NCBI RefSeq assembly: GCF_001984155.1
Contig: NZ_MTQO01000039.1
Location: 182,463 to 246,462, forward strand
Direction: 5' to 3'
DNA: 64,000 bases
DNA from: Actinosynnema sp. ALI-1.44
GTDB lineage: Bacteria > Actinomycetota > Actinomycetes > Mycobacteriales > Pseudonocardiaceae
Shown: piece by piece, positions 53,984-62,389 of the stretch
Position numbering within the stretch: position 1 is the stretch's first letter
How the letters are laid out: each line of letters begins with the position of its first letter
Program-made: the position numbers and the translations under genes
Notes under the pieces: model-generated
The model's database searches: none
What the model saw: the letters and a program-made list of their open reading frames with translations, nothing else
Told to the model about the DNA's origin: nothing

Positions 53984-54996
53984 GTGTTGCCCAGCTGTTC
54001 GCTTCGGGTACGGGTGTACGCGGGCCTCGAGCCCGGCACCAGACGTGCCCGGTATCTCAGCGAAACCATCCCGGCTGGACCTGACGCCGCAGATCGGGCT
54101 GAACAAGCCCGGTTACGGCTGATCCGGACCGTGGACCAGCGAGAAGGCCCGCGCCTGACAGCGACTCTCGATGAACTGGTCACCCGCCACATCGCGATGA
54201 TGCCTCTCGCTGGCTCCACTAAGGACAATTACCGCGGCTATCACCGCAAACACATCCACCCCCTGCTCGGCCAACACCCGATCGGCCACGTCACCGCGGA
54301 GATGCTGGACGAGTTCTATGCCGAACTCGCCCGCTGCCGCGACCACTGCACTCAACCCGAAACACCGCACGGCCGGCACCAGAAGCACCAATGCCGACCA
54401 TTAGCGGCCGCGAGTATCCGCAAGATCCACTTCCTGCTCAGTACCGCCTACCGCTCCGCCATCCGCTGGGACTGGACCACCGACAACCCCACCGAACAGG
54501 CCACCCCACCACCACAACCACGCCCCTGCCCGCGGCCGCCCACCCCCAGCGAGGTCGCTCGCATCCTCGCCGAGGCCTGGAACCAGGTGGAACCACTCGT
54601 CGCGGTCGCCATCTGGATCGCCATCACCACCGGCGCCCGCCGCGGCGAGTTGTGCGCGTTGCGCTGGTCGGACTTCGACGCCGACCGCCAAGTCATTCAC
54701 ACCCGCGCCAGCATCTCCCACACCACCAACGGCCTAGTCGAGAAGACACCAAACTGCACCAAGAACGCCGTATCGCAGTCGACCGTGACACAACCCAACT
54801 CCTGGCCGCCTACCACGAACTCCGCCGCCAGCGCGCCCACACCGACGGCAATCCGCTTCCCGACAACGCGTTCATCCTGTCCCCTGACCTTGACGGCCCG
54901 GCGTGCTTGGCGCCCGCGTCCTTGGGGCAGCGGTTCCATCGCCTCGAACTCTCTGACGCGCGGCCAGTGGCTTACGCGCACCGCGAGGTCGGCTGA
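53984..54996 (+). pseudogene. phage-type tyrosine integrase, frameshifted and truncated
   Basis: The N-terminal arm-type domain (YAGLEPGTRRARYLSETIPA), the SAM-like domain (STKDNYRGYHRKHIHPLLGQ) and the first catalytic Arg (ITTGARRGELCALRWSDFDA) are in one frame to about 54750. The sequence then continues in another frame (TTQLLAAYHELRRQRAHTDG, NAFILSPDLDGPACLAPASL). It stops at 54996 before the H-x-x-R and catalytic Tyr. It cannot integrate DNA. A Cys/His cluster (CRDHCTQPETPHGRHQKHQC) is retained. Confidence 0.75.
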
Positions 54997-56018
54997 AGAA
55001 GATCTTGAGGCCGGAGGCGCTGGCGTACTGAGGGATCCTTGCTACCCGCACTCGTGTGGTGGCGGCCGTCCAGGCAGCAGTCCGGGTGCGCGGAAGTGAG
55101 CGGCGCCTCGTTGTGGCGCGTCCGCACCGCGGTGTTGGGGACAGGATCGGCGGCAGGGTGCTGAGATGAGAGGCTGTGTCGGGCCTGTCCGGAGGCCAGG
55201 GGGGCGGCGGCCACCTGGTGCAATACGGGGCGGATTTCGTGGGGTGCGGGTCGAGTGGCGGGGTCGTCGGCGAGCATGCGCCGTAGTAGTGGTTGCAGCG
55301 GCGCGCCGTGGAGCATCGGGGCGGGAGGTTCGGTGATCGTGGCGGTCAGGCAGGCCATCGCGTCCTCGCGGGCGTAGGGTGACTGGCCTTCGATCGCGGT
55401 GTAGAGGGTGGCGCCCAGCGCCCAGACATCCGATGCGGGTTCGGGGCGCTGTCCCCGCACGCATTCGGGCGCGACGAAGGCCGGGGTGCCCGCCAGGGGG
55501 CCGGGAGCGGTGGCGCCGTCGAGGGTGGCGATGCCGAAGTCGGCGAGGTAGGCATCATGGTGGTCGATCAGCACATTGCCTGGGGTGACGTCGCGGTGGA
55601 GCACTCCGTGGTCATGGACGGCACACAGGGCGTCGAGGATTTGGGCGCCGAGTTCGGCGACCTGCCAGACGGGCAGCGGGCCGTGCTCGTGGATGATGTG
55701 GGACAGCGGGCAGGACTGGACGTGCTGCATGATGATCCACGGGCGCTGCTGGTGTTCGACGAGGTCGTACACGGCCACTACACGAGGGTGTTGGACGCGT
55801 GCTGCGGCGGCGGCCTCCATGCGGGCGCGGTCCCACAGTTGCTCGATGGTCTCGGGGGGCTCGGCGTCACTGCAGGGCACGAGTTGTTTCACCGCGACGG
55901 CCCGATCGAGAATGTCATCCCAGCCGGACCAGATCGCACCCATTCCTCCGCGCCCGATCACGTGCGCCAACCGGTACCGCCCGGCCAGGACGAGTTCGTG
56001 ATGTTCTGGACCCCTCAC
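54972..56018 (-). CDS. cytoplasmic Ser/Thr protein kinase
   Basis: The protein has 348 residues from GTG 56018; the frame is open to 56282, but that part is unrelated in composition. The catalytic domain is complete: P-loop GRGGMG, Lys in RAVAVKQLVP, catalytic loop HRDVTPGNVL, DFG in AYLADFGIATLDG, then GTPAFVAPE and D-V-W-A-L-G. The N-terminal YRLAHVIGRGGMGAIWSGWD is typical of actinobacterial Hanks-type kinases. After about residue 270 only a short Pro/His-rich tail follows, with no transmembrane helix or PASTA domain, so it is soluble. Its last codons overlap the antisense end of the integrase relic, suggesting the true tail may have been lost. Confidence 0.8.
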   Translation of the reverse strand: MRGPEHHELVLAGRYRLAHVIGRGGMGAIWSGWDDILDRAVAVKQLVPCSDAEPPETIEQLWDRARMEAAAAARVQHPRVVAVYDLVEHQQRPWIIMQHVQSCPLSHIIHEHGPLPVWQVAELGAQILDALCAVHDHGVLHRDVTPGNVLIDHHDAYLADFGIATLDGATAPGPLAGTPAFVAPECVRGQRPEPASDVWALGATLYTAIEGQSPYAREDAMACLTATITEPPAPMLHGAPLQPLLRRMLADDPATRPAPHEIRPVLHQVAAAPLASGQARHSLSSQHPAADPVPNTAVRTRHNEAPLTSAHPDCCLDGRHHTSAGSKDPSVRQRLRPQDLLQPTSRCA

Positions 56019-56493
56019 TTGACCAGTTGTATCCGGCCTGGCCGTATCCGAAACCCGGAGGTGACTCCGATGGCGACAGTTGACTGGATCGGCTCCTCGG
56101 GTGCGTTGGTTCCCGCCATCGAGGCTGCTGGCCAGTCGGGTGTGCACGCTCCGCAAGGGAGCGGGCAGCGTCTCGAACCCGACTAGGTCCGCGAGGTCGT
56201 CGTCGGTGCGGGTGCCGGCGACCGCGTCCAGACAGCCGTGGCAGGCAGCAGGAATCCCCCCGGTCTGGTGTGACTGGGGCATGGCCAGTCCGTTGCGGAC
56301 CGGACCCGCCAGCGCGCCCGTGCCCGTTTACATGTCTCACCCAGGGGGACTGGGCTGCGGGCGCGGGGGCCAGGCATCATCTCCACCCCCGGCATGCCGC
56401 ATGCGCTTCGCCGACGCGCCACCGCTGGTCACCGGAAGCGACCGCACCTGGTTGTGCACATCCTGTGCCACCAGCGCTGCAACTGCTCGTATC

Positions 56494-56612
56494 GTCGGCA
56501 ACATAGGCCACGCGCTCACCCCACGGCATATCGGCCGGTTCACGCAGCACAGCGGTCCCAGCGTCGCGCAATTGTGCAATGAGAGTCAACTCCGTCGGAC
56601 AGCCGTGGCTGA
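56494..56612 (-). pseudogene. VOC/glyoxalase-fold protein scrap
   Basis: ELTLIAQLRDAGTAVLREPA then DMPWGERVAYVADD is the C-terminal betaalphabeta unit of VOC proteins (D-M-P-W-G-x-R-x-A-Y-V-x-D-P-D-G). The metal-binding Glu region and the N-terminal half are missing, and the frame degenerates after VADD. Confidence 0.5.
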
Positions 56613-56797
56613 GCCGGTACTGGGTGCGCAAAGTGCGGCAGAACACGTCGGGCCAACCCCGACCACCGACGTAAGGGGCACTACGACCAGGATCACGACC
56701 AGATGGGCTCACTGCCACTGTCCGGTTTAGGTGACTGCGATGCCGGGTACGCGGTCGACGCACCTTGAACACACAGGGTGAGTCCGGAGGTTGTTCG

Positions 56798-56974
56798 ATG
56801 GAAAGCTCTACCGCTGAAGACGCGTCAGACGACGAGTTCGCCGCGACGGGTGACTTCGAGGACCTTCAGAGGCGCGTCGAGCGGCACTCCCAGCGGCTGA
56901 GCCAGCATGCCCGTGAGCTACGTCGTTTGCGTGACGACCTAGACGAGCTCGATCAACGCATTCGTTCGGCGTGA
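56798..56974 (+). CDS. 58-residue coiled-coil protein
   Basis: ATG 56798 is 5-6 bases after GGAGG. An acidic N-terminus is followed by a heptad-rich helix (FEDLQRRVERHSQRLSQHAR, ELRRLRDDLDELDQRIRSA). There is no known family. Its stop overlaps the next start (GTGA), giving translational coupling with a 91-residue protein. Confidence 0.55.
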   Translation: MESSTAEDASDDEFAATGDFEDLQRRVERHSQRLSQHARELRRLRDDLDELDQRIRSA

Positions 56975-57246
56975 GCACGGCGAGGCCGCTGGCGGAAGAG
57001 CCGCCGGTAGATGGTGGAGGCAACGGACTGATCGGGATTGGAATCCGCGACTCGTCCGCCAAGCCGGGTGAAATGTTCGCCAGCGTCAACGTTGACGGCG
57101 TCGTCATCCTGGCGGCTCCCGCAGGCAGTCCGCAGGGGGCGCCGAGCGTTGAACCGGTATCAAGAACGGTGGCGCGTGCGGACACGGTCAGTCGGTCCGG
57201 GTTTCGCAGGCTTCCAGGGGCCAGGGTCCAGGGCTGCCGACCGTAG
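56971..57246 (+). CDS. hypothetical protein, 91 aa
   Basis: GTG 56971 overlaps the stop of the coiled-coil gene. The first half looks coding (GLIGIGIRDSSAKPGEMFAS, VNVDGVVILAAPAG). The second half is low complexity, Arg/Pro-rich, and may be out of the original frame. No family is recognised. Coupling to the upstream gene is the main support. Confidence 0.4.
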   Translation: MSTARPLAEEPPVDGGGNGLIGIGIRDSSAKPGEMFASVNVDGVVILAAPAGSPQGAPSVEPVSRTVARADTVSRSGFRRLPGARVQGCRP

Positions 57247-57484
57247 GTGTCACGGCGGATGCGGTAGCAGGTAGTCAACTCTGCGGCGTGGCAGGCGTTG
57301 CACTTCTCGGCAGAGTTGAGCGCTGCCAGCCGATGCCGTCGAGGTTGCGGTCACGCGACCGTCCTCGCCGTGGATCACATATGGCTCGTGATACCCGCAG
57401 TAGGGTATGCAGTCACCCGTCCAGGTGGTCGTCGGGCATCATTTTCACTGTCGTATTCGCGGGTACTACTCGACCACGAATCGC

Positions 57485-57923
57485 ACCGAATGACCTCCTA
57501 CTACGCAAGATCACCGATCAGACCGTGCGTCGCCATTGGCAGGAGGCAACCAAGGTCGACATCAAAGGCGAACGAGTCTCGATCGACCCCGAAGGCCCTC
57601 TGGCACAAGCACAATGGGTCAAGACCCGCTACGGCATGTCCACCCAGACCCTGCCGAACGGCTATTGCGGGCTGCCGCTGCAACGCACCTGCCCGCACGC
57701 CAACGCATGCTTGACATGTCCAGTTTTCCTCACTGGCCCGGAGTTCCTGCCCGAACTGCGGGAACAACGCCGCCGCACCCTCACCCTGATCGACGTGTCC
57801 GAGCTCGGCGGCCAAGCCCGCATGGTCGAGATGAACCAGCAGGTGGTGACCAACCTCAACCGCATGATCAGCGAGATCGAGGAAGCCGCGACCGAGGACA
57901 CGGACACCACCCATGCGGGCTGA
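57485..57923 (+). mobile_element. Tn554-like tyrosine recombinase (TnpB type), C-terminal fragment
   Basis: VRRHWQEATKVDIKGERVSI, PEGPLAQAQWVKTRYGMSTQ, TLPNGYCGLPLQRTCPHANA, CLTCPVFLTGPEFLPELREQ match the C-terminal region of Tn554-type site-specific transposases, including the Cys-rich C-P-H-A-N-A-C-L-x-C-P motif. The catalytic domain upstream is gone. Its stop overlaps the start region of the following DUF6262 gene, the usual TnpB-TnpC order. Confidence 0.7.
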
Positions 57924-58355
57924 CAACTCCCACCACATCGTCACGGCCGCGCGGCGCCGAGCCACTGCCACACGGCGCCGCGCTGTTGCGGCGTTGCGCC
58001 GTATGGACATGCGGGACAAGCGATTTCCTTCGACGCGGTGGCGCGCGAAGGGCGGGTCTCTCGGTCCTGGCTCTATAACCAGCCCGACCTGCGCGCCGAG
58101 ATCGAACAACTGCGCACCCGGAGGGATCCAGCGCCCGGCGGGCAACGCCTTCCTGACCGGCAACGCGCATCCGACACGTCGCTGCAGCGGAGGTTTGAGG
58201 TCATGGCCGAACGAAATCGCCAGCTGGAAGCCGAGAATCGGCAAATACGCGAGGCTCTCGCGGTCGTCCTCGGCGAGCAGCGCGCTGCCTCGGTCGTCGG
58301 ACGCCCCGGCGACACGCCGAGAAAGAAATCCCAACCAGTCATCGGACCCTGCTGA
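57913..58355 (+). mobile_element. DUF6262 (TnpC-like) transposon gene, frameshifted
   Basis: ATG 57913 gives MRADNSHHIVTAARRRATAT, the DUF6262 opening. By about 58035 the homologous reading (FDAVAREGRVSRSWLYNQPD, then LRAEIEQLR) is in another frame. A coiled coil (RFEVMAERNRQLEAENRQIR) continues to the stop at 58355. It completes the Tn554-like pair with the recombinase fragment just upstream. The frameshift disables it. Confidence 0.65.
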
Positions 58356-58492
58356 CACTGGCCTTGAAGCATTGGCACAGGTCAACGCGGCTGACAGCAC
58401 CGGAGCTGAAGACAACGGTTGTCATCAACCCGTGCTGACGGTCAGGTCCGTGAGAGGCGCTGTCAATTCTGTTTGCTTGCAGTCAACGGCGG

Positions 58493-58924
58493 TTATGAGG
58501 CGGCTGGCGAGGAGGTCCCGAGAGTCTTGGCCTCCGCGCCAGTCCGGGCGACACCCTCGACTGCCAGACAGATACCGAAGACACGGTCATGGCTGGTCCA
58601 GCCGTTGACGCGGCCTCGGTTGTTGCTGATCTGCACCCGCTGACGAGCTTGGTCCACCGCCGACACCAGGTGCAAGTACACCGTCCCGGTGACCCGCGCG
58701 AGAACGATGTCGCCTACTTCCAGCTTTGACGGGTCGACCGGAGCGACGACCACCTGCTGCCGGCTCCGTATCAGGGGAACCATCGAGGAGCCACTTGGCC
58801 GGAACTCCACGGTTGCCCCACCAGCGACTCTGCTTGCGACTGCATCCAACATACCCATCCGTTGATAGTGCCCGATCAGGACTCGCGGCACCGCCAAATT
58901 CGTCTCCGGTGGATAGCTCGGCAT
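58493..58924 (-). CDS. S24/S26-type peptidase-like protein
   Basis: The frame is open from 58963; ATG 58924 is a tentative start (others at 58858 and 58852). The central part reads VEFRPSGSSMVPLIRSRQQV then VVAPVDPSKLEVGDIVLARV, the catalytic-Ser box (G-S-S-M) and following strand of S24/S26 signal-peptidase-like enzymes. YLHLVSAVDQARQRVQISNN then RGRVNG follows the same fold. A catalytic Lys is not obvious at the usual place, so it may be inactive. No membrane segment is seen, pointing to an S24-like soluble form. Confidence 0.55.
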   Translation of the reverse strand: MPSYPPETNLAVPRVLIGHYQRMGMLDAVASRVAGGATVEFRPSGSSMVPLIRSRQQVVVAPVDPSKLEVGDIVLARVTGTVYLHLVSAVDQARQRVQISNNRGRVNGWTSHDRVFGICLAVEGVARTGAEAKTLGTSSPAAS

Positions 58925-59019
58925 GTCGGCAGCAGCATCTCGGGGACACGCCGAGGAAAGCAAATTTCACGGACCAGGACGCAGCTCCGGCAGCCACGTC
59001 GAAGCCAGTGTCCTCATCG

Positions 59020-59240
59020 CATCACTGCAGATCAGACAACTGATCAACTCGTTGACGCGACAGGACAATTGCATCTCGCTTTGCGGAGTACGCGCAGCGG
59101 GCGGTTGCGATGGTCCGGACTTCCGATCAGTCATGTTCGGGAGTGCCTCGCGGGCGCTCGGGCCCGCAACCGCGTTTTGATCTTGGATTGCTGTTTTTCC
59201 GGTCGCGCGATCGAGGCGATGGGCACATGCTCACCTTCGC
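59020..59240 (+). pseudogene. caspase-like (C14) peptidase fragment
   Basis: QLVDATGQLHLALRSTRSGR then LPISHVRECLAGARARNRVL and ILDCCFSGRAIEAMG match the second half of the metacaspase p20 domain. The catalytic Cys is in D-C-C-F-S-G-R-A. The preceding Y-x-G-H-G with the catalytic His is lost, and the frame runs into resolvase sequence. It is a relic of an effector gene like those in actinobacterial conflict systems. Confidence 0.6.
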
Positions 59241-59441
59241 CCGCGCCCTGCGGGCCAACGGCACGCCGTGCCAGAGATCGCGGAGAAGGTGAAGACCACG
59301 ACCGGCAAGAACGCTGGCATAAGCCCGTCAGTGGCCTCGGTGTACCGCGCCCTCGCCGACGACAGCGACATCGGCGAGGAGGTCACCATCCGCACGAACC
59401 CCCGCTCCACCGCGGCCCCCACCACCATCACGATCAGCTGA
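59215..59441 (+). pseudogene. serine recombinase, C-terminal scrap
   Basis: Two frames give TFARALRANGTP and VPEIAEKVKTTTGKNAGISP then SVASVYRALADDSD. This matches the C-terminal helix-turn-helix of resolvase-family proteins (P-x-x-x-I-A-x-K-L-x-x-x-x-G-K-N-A-G-x-x-P-S-V-A-S-V-Y-R-A-L). The catalytic domain is absent. Confidence 0.55.
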
Positions 59442-59454
59442 GCACCGCACACCA

Positions 59455-59958
59455 CTACGTCGTGCCGGCCGAGAGGTCCTCGGTGGCGTCGTGGCCGGCC
59501 GAGGTCGTTCGGCGCAGGAAGTCCGCGATCAGTTCGAGCTCGGCCTGGCTGTACTCGGCGCAGAGCTTGTCCATCGCCGCGTTCATCCCCGAATAGAGGC
59601 GGAACATCTCAGCGTTGCGGTCGCGCAGCGGGCGCACCGTGATCGCGCGCCGGTCGGCCGCCTCGGGGGCGCGCTCGCGGACGATCCAGCCGCCGCGCTG
59701 CAGCCGGTCGAGGATGCCGGTCATCGTCGCCGGGTGCAGCCCGGCCCGGCGGGCGAGCGCGCTCGGGCTGATCGGGGCGTGCAGCGCGATCAGCTCCAGG
59801 CAGTCCAGGTCGACGTCCTTGAGCGCCAGCTGGGTGCTGACCTGGTGGTTCAGCAACGAAAGCTGGTTGCGCAGCTCCCGCAGAGACTCCTTGACCGCCG
59901 CGGTCGACCGCCTCCGACGGCGCGCTGAGTCCACACCGCCATCTGATACGGAACTCAT
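59455..59958 (-). CDS. MarR-family regulator
   Basis: The protein has 167 residues from ATG 59958, 7 bases after GAGGAG. An Arg-rich N-terminus is followed by a MarR fold: LKDVDLDCLELIALHAPISP, SALARRAGLHPATMTGILDR then LQRGGWIVRERAPEAADRRA, with the D-R-R wing. The C-terminal dimerisation helices follow (MNAAMDKLCAEYSQAELELI). It is divergent from a DoxX-like gene. A dyad overlaps its start region, so autoregulation and control of doxX-like expression are likely. Confidence 0.88.
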   Translation of the reverse strand: MSSVSDGGVDSARRRRRSTAAVKESLRELRNQLSLLNHQVSTQLALKDVDLDCLELIALHAPISPSALARRAGLHPATMTGILDRLQRGGWIVRERAPEAADRRAITVRPLRDRNAEMFRLYSGMNAAMDKLCAEYSQAELELIADFLRRTTSAGHDATEDLSAGTT

Positions 59959-59979
59959 ATGATATGCTCCTCGTATCAT
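59959..59979. promoter_or_regulatory. dyad upstream of MarR gene, candidate operator
   Basis: ATGATA and TATCAT are perfect arms around a 9-base spacer, directly upstream of the MarR ATG and covering its ribosome binding site. A bound regulator would block both transcription and translation initiation. A second TGATAC occurs at 59944. Confidence 0.55.
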
Positions 59980-60051
59980 CTGGATGTCGGAGAACAGGGT
60001 ATCCCGTCCGGCATGCTATCGCCGTCGTCGCCTAACGAAGGGGTGGTCTCG

Positions 60052-60411
60052 ATGAGTACCGCCTATCTCGTCGTCGCCCTGCTCGCCGTTGCCGCCAACG
60101 GATTCTCGGGCATCGCGGCGCTGCTGCGCTTCAAGCCGATCCTCCCGGGAATGGCCGCAGCCGGGGTGCCGGAGTCGTGGCTGACGTTCCCGATCGGGAC
60201 GCTCAAGACCGCCGGCGCGGCCGGCCTGCTCCTCGGCATACTGGGAGTGCCGATGATCGGCATCGCCGCGGCGATCGGACTCATCCTGTTCTTCGTCTGC
60301 GCCGTCCACACACACATCCTGGCCCGCGACTACGCCGCCCAATTCGGGCTGGCCAACGCCTTTCTGGCCCTGAACATCGCCGTCCTCGTGCTGGGACCGG
60401 CCGTGTCCTAG
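60052..60411 (+). CDS. DoxX-like membrane protein
   Basis: The protein has 119 residues from ATG 60052, behind AAGGGGTGG. Four hydrophobic segments are seen (AYLVVALLAVAANGFSGIAA, LKTAGAAGLLLGILGVPMIG, IAAAIGLILFFVCAVHTHIL, GLANAFLALNIAVLVLGPAV). FPIGTLKTAGAAGLL is the conserved DoxX-like stretch. Such proteins are small four-helix membrane proteins often under MarR or TetR control and linked to redox stress. It is divergent from the MarR gene. Confidence 0.82.
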   Translation: MSTAYLVVALLAVAANGFSGIAALLRFKPILPGMAAAGVPESWLTFPIGTLKTAGAAGLLLGILGVPMIGIAAAIGLILFFVCAVHTHILARDYAAQFGLANAFLALNIAVLVLGPAVS

Positions 60412-60545
60412 TACTCCAGCCGCAGGCCGTGATCTGTGAGTCTCCGCTGGTAATGGCATTGTCGGGCTCGGTGTTGGTGGCGTCGTCGCCAGTGTGACCA
60501 TGCCTCGGTGTGCGAACGCGGATGCGGGGTGAAGGTCAGGGCGGC
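60408..60545 (-). mobile_element. IS701-like transposase, C-terminal scrap
   Basis: VNEIRRLHAALTFTPHPRSH then EAWSHWRRRHQHRARQCHYQ and RRL fits the E-[IV]-R-R-L ... W-S-x-W-R-R-x-H-Q-x-x-A-x-x-x-H-Y-x-R tail of IS701-type transposases. Its stop overlaps the convergent doxX-like stop. Confidence 0.55.
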
Positions 60546-61132
60546 GTGCAGGCGCCTGATCTCGTTGACGGAGCGCGATCGCGCTGAACACCAGTGAGTA
60601 CTCGGTGACCTGGACCGGATCCGCTGTAGGACACGCCATGTCCGGACTGGGTCAGGCCATCGGGCAATTTGCGCAGCTCCTGGGCCGGACGCTCGGTCAA
60701 TCGGATGCCGAGGCGGTCCTCGACCACGCGCACTGCCGCGTGAACGTCGGTGTCTACCCCGAACGTCAGTGATTGCCGCGTTCAATCGACCTGGAATGGC
60801 TCATCGGGCATGGCGGTGTCGTTCACGATCCTGACAGTTACGGCGTGCTGCGGCGGCTGGACAGCAGCGCCAAAGGCACGTCAGCCATGTCGTCGGTGAC
60901 CAGCCCATCCACCCGACATGACTGCGGAACCAGATCAGGTACGTGTCGAGCCTCCACGGTGATCGCATACGTGATCACCGCGCGGACGGTCTCGCTCACA
61001 TGCCGCGAACGCCCACCGACATCAGAGACCACCTGGGCCCAGAGATACGCTGCCCGCCACAGCGACATGGGAACCGGCGGATCCGAGGCGGGTCCAACCT
61101 CCCTCATCACCCATCTCCCTACGGTCTGGCCG
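60546..61132. other. no clear gene
   Basis: A minus-strand frame at 60838-61130 (PVPMSLWRAAYLWAQVVSDV, VRAVITYAITVEARHVPDLV) has a coding-like composition but no recognised family. A second at 60600-60740 (HAAVRVVEDRLGIRLTERPA) is similar. Both lack starts and are probably fragments. Confidence 0.35.
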
Positions 61133-61582
61133 TCACTTCGCGTGTCGCGGTCGCGTGGACGACAACACCCCGGCCAACGATCGGACGACGGCGTTGCCAA
61201 GGTGCTCGAACACGAGCTTCATCAGCGGCTCGGCGACTTTCGCCCATCCGACAAGCTCGATGGTGGCCCGGTAGGTGATCCGCGCGCCAGAACCGGCCGG
61301 GCTCACGCTCAGGTCGTCCACCGTCCGCGCGGTCTTGTTTGTTCCCACGAAGGTCACTCGGTCCGGCTCGAGCCGTGTGAGCTCGTAGGTCAGCTCGGTC
61401 TTGCTGCCCAGCAGCTTCGACACGTTGTGCCATCGCGCACCGACGCCGATCGCTCCTTCTCCCATGCGCCAGCACGCCACCGTGCCCGGATCCCACTCCT
61501 CGGTGTTCGAGAAGTCGCTCAAATACCGCACAACGTCCGCAGGCGGCTTGTCGACCTCGAACACCCGCTGCACTCGTACCAC
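61133..61582 (-). CDS. SRPBCC-fold protein (polyketide cyclase/lipid-binding type)
   Basis: The protein has 149 residues from GTG 61582, after GGAAGGAAG. The START-like pattern is clear: FEVDKPPADVVRYLSDFSNT then EEWDPGTVAC, central strands (TELTYELTRLEPDRVTFVGT) and a long C-terminal helix (AEPLMKLVFEHLGNAVVRSL). It binds a small hydrophobic ligand; enzymatic function is not evident. It lies downstream of rskA on the same strand, 39 bases away, and could be part of the SigK regulon. Confidence 0.85.
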   Translation of the reverse strand: MVRVQRVFEVDKPPADVVRYLSDFSNTEEWDPGTVACWRMGEGAIGVGARWHNVSKLLGSKTELTYELTRLEPDRVTFVGTNKTARTVDDLSVSPAGSGARITYRATIELVGWAKVAEPLMKLVFEHLGNAVVRSLAGVLSSTRPRHAK

Positions 61583-61621
61583 GCCACTTCCTTCCCGCGG
61601 TCATTCACGACATCGGCGCTG

Positions 61622-62389
61622 TCACGCCTGAGCCGCGACGGTGATCACGACCTTGCCGGACGGCGCCGGCGATCCGCTGCGGGGCTCGATGGTGAGCGCG
61701 AGGAACGAGGCGTCCTGCACGGTCGTGAGGTCGTTCACGAGTAAGGTCCCGTGCGAGTCGTTGAACAGTCCCATGGGCGACTTGTGCCCGTCGGCGGTGA
61801 CCGCCCATGCCTGGAACGACTGGTTGGGCGCGAGCCCGGGGAGTCCTTGGACTGTCAGCACCATTGCGTTGCTCTGGCGGGAGGTCACCACGGTCATGGT
61901 GCTGCCGTCAGGTTGGGATCGCCGCGCCGTGTGCACGTCCGGAGCACCCAGAACGGCGTTGATCTTGTCGATCTGACTGTGGGACTGCGCGAGTTGGCTT
62001 TCCAGGTCGGTTTCCCGGTTGGTCGCACCGATCCCGATGACGACAGCCGTGACCACGCTGGCCGCGGCGGTGAACAGGGCGCCACCTATCAGCCAGTGTC
62101 GTGCCGGACGAGGACGCCTACGAGTTGGCGGTGCCGCTGTGAGTATGGGCAGTGGCGGTAGTTGCCGAGTCGCAACAACCGCGTCGCGCACGTTGTGCCA
62201 CAGCGCGGACGGGGCAGTCGTTGCGGTGATGTGGCCGAGGCGTGCCGTGGTCTCGCGGAACTCGTTGACTTCCCGGGTGCAGGCTGGGCAGTCGGCCATG
62301 TGGTTCTCGAACGCTCGTTGTTCCATGTCGGACACGGCGTCGAGGACGTAGGCCCCGGTGAGGGTGTGAATGTCATTGCTGACGATCAT
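61622..62389 (-). CDS. rskA: anti-sigma factor of the RskA family
   Basis: The protein has 255 residues from ATG 62389, overlapping the intended stop of the sigma gene. The N-terminal zinc-type anti-sigma domain has H-x3-C-x2-C (His30, Cys34, Cys37). One transmembrane helix spans about 100-121 (WLIGGALFTAAASVVTAVVI). The extracytoplasmic RskA domain follows (VTSRQSNAMVLTVQGLPGLA, SFQAWAVTADGHKSPMGLFN, FLALTIEPRSGSPAPSGKVV). It sequesters the cognate sigma factor at the membrane and releases it on regulated proteolysis. It is paired with the upstream sigK-like gene. Confidence 0.9.
   Translation of the reverse strand: MIVSNDIHTLTGAYVLDAVSDMEQRAFENHMADCPACTREVNEFRETTARLGHITATTAPSALWHNVRDAVVATRQLPPLPILTAAPPTRRRPRPARHWLIGGALFTAAASVVTAVVIGIGATNRETDLESQLAQSHSQIDKINAVLGAPDVHTARRSQPDGSTMTVVTSRQSNAMVLTVQGLPGLAPNQSFQAWAVTADGHKSPMGLFNDSHGTLLVNDLTTVQDASFLALTIEPRSGSPAPSGKVVITVAAQA

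Noticed and set aside
54972..56282. Longer 436-residue form of the kinase
   Set aside because: The first 88 residues have no kinase-related or native-looking composition; GTG 56018 lies immediately before the conserved N-lobe.
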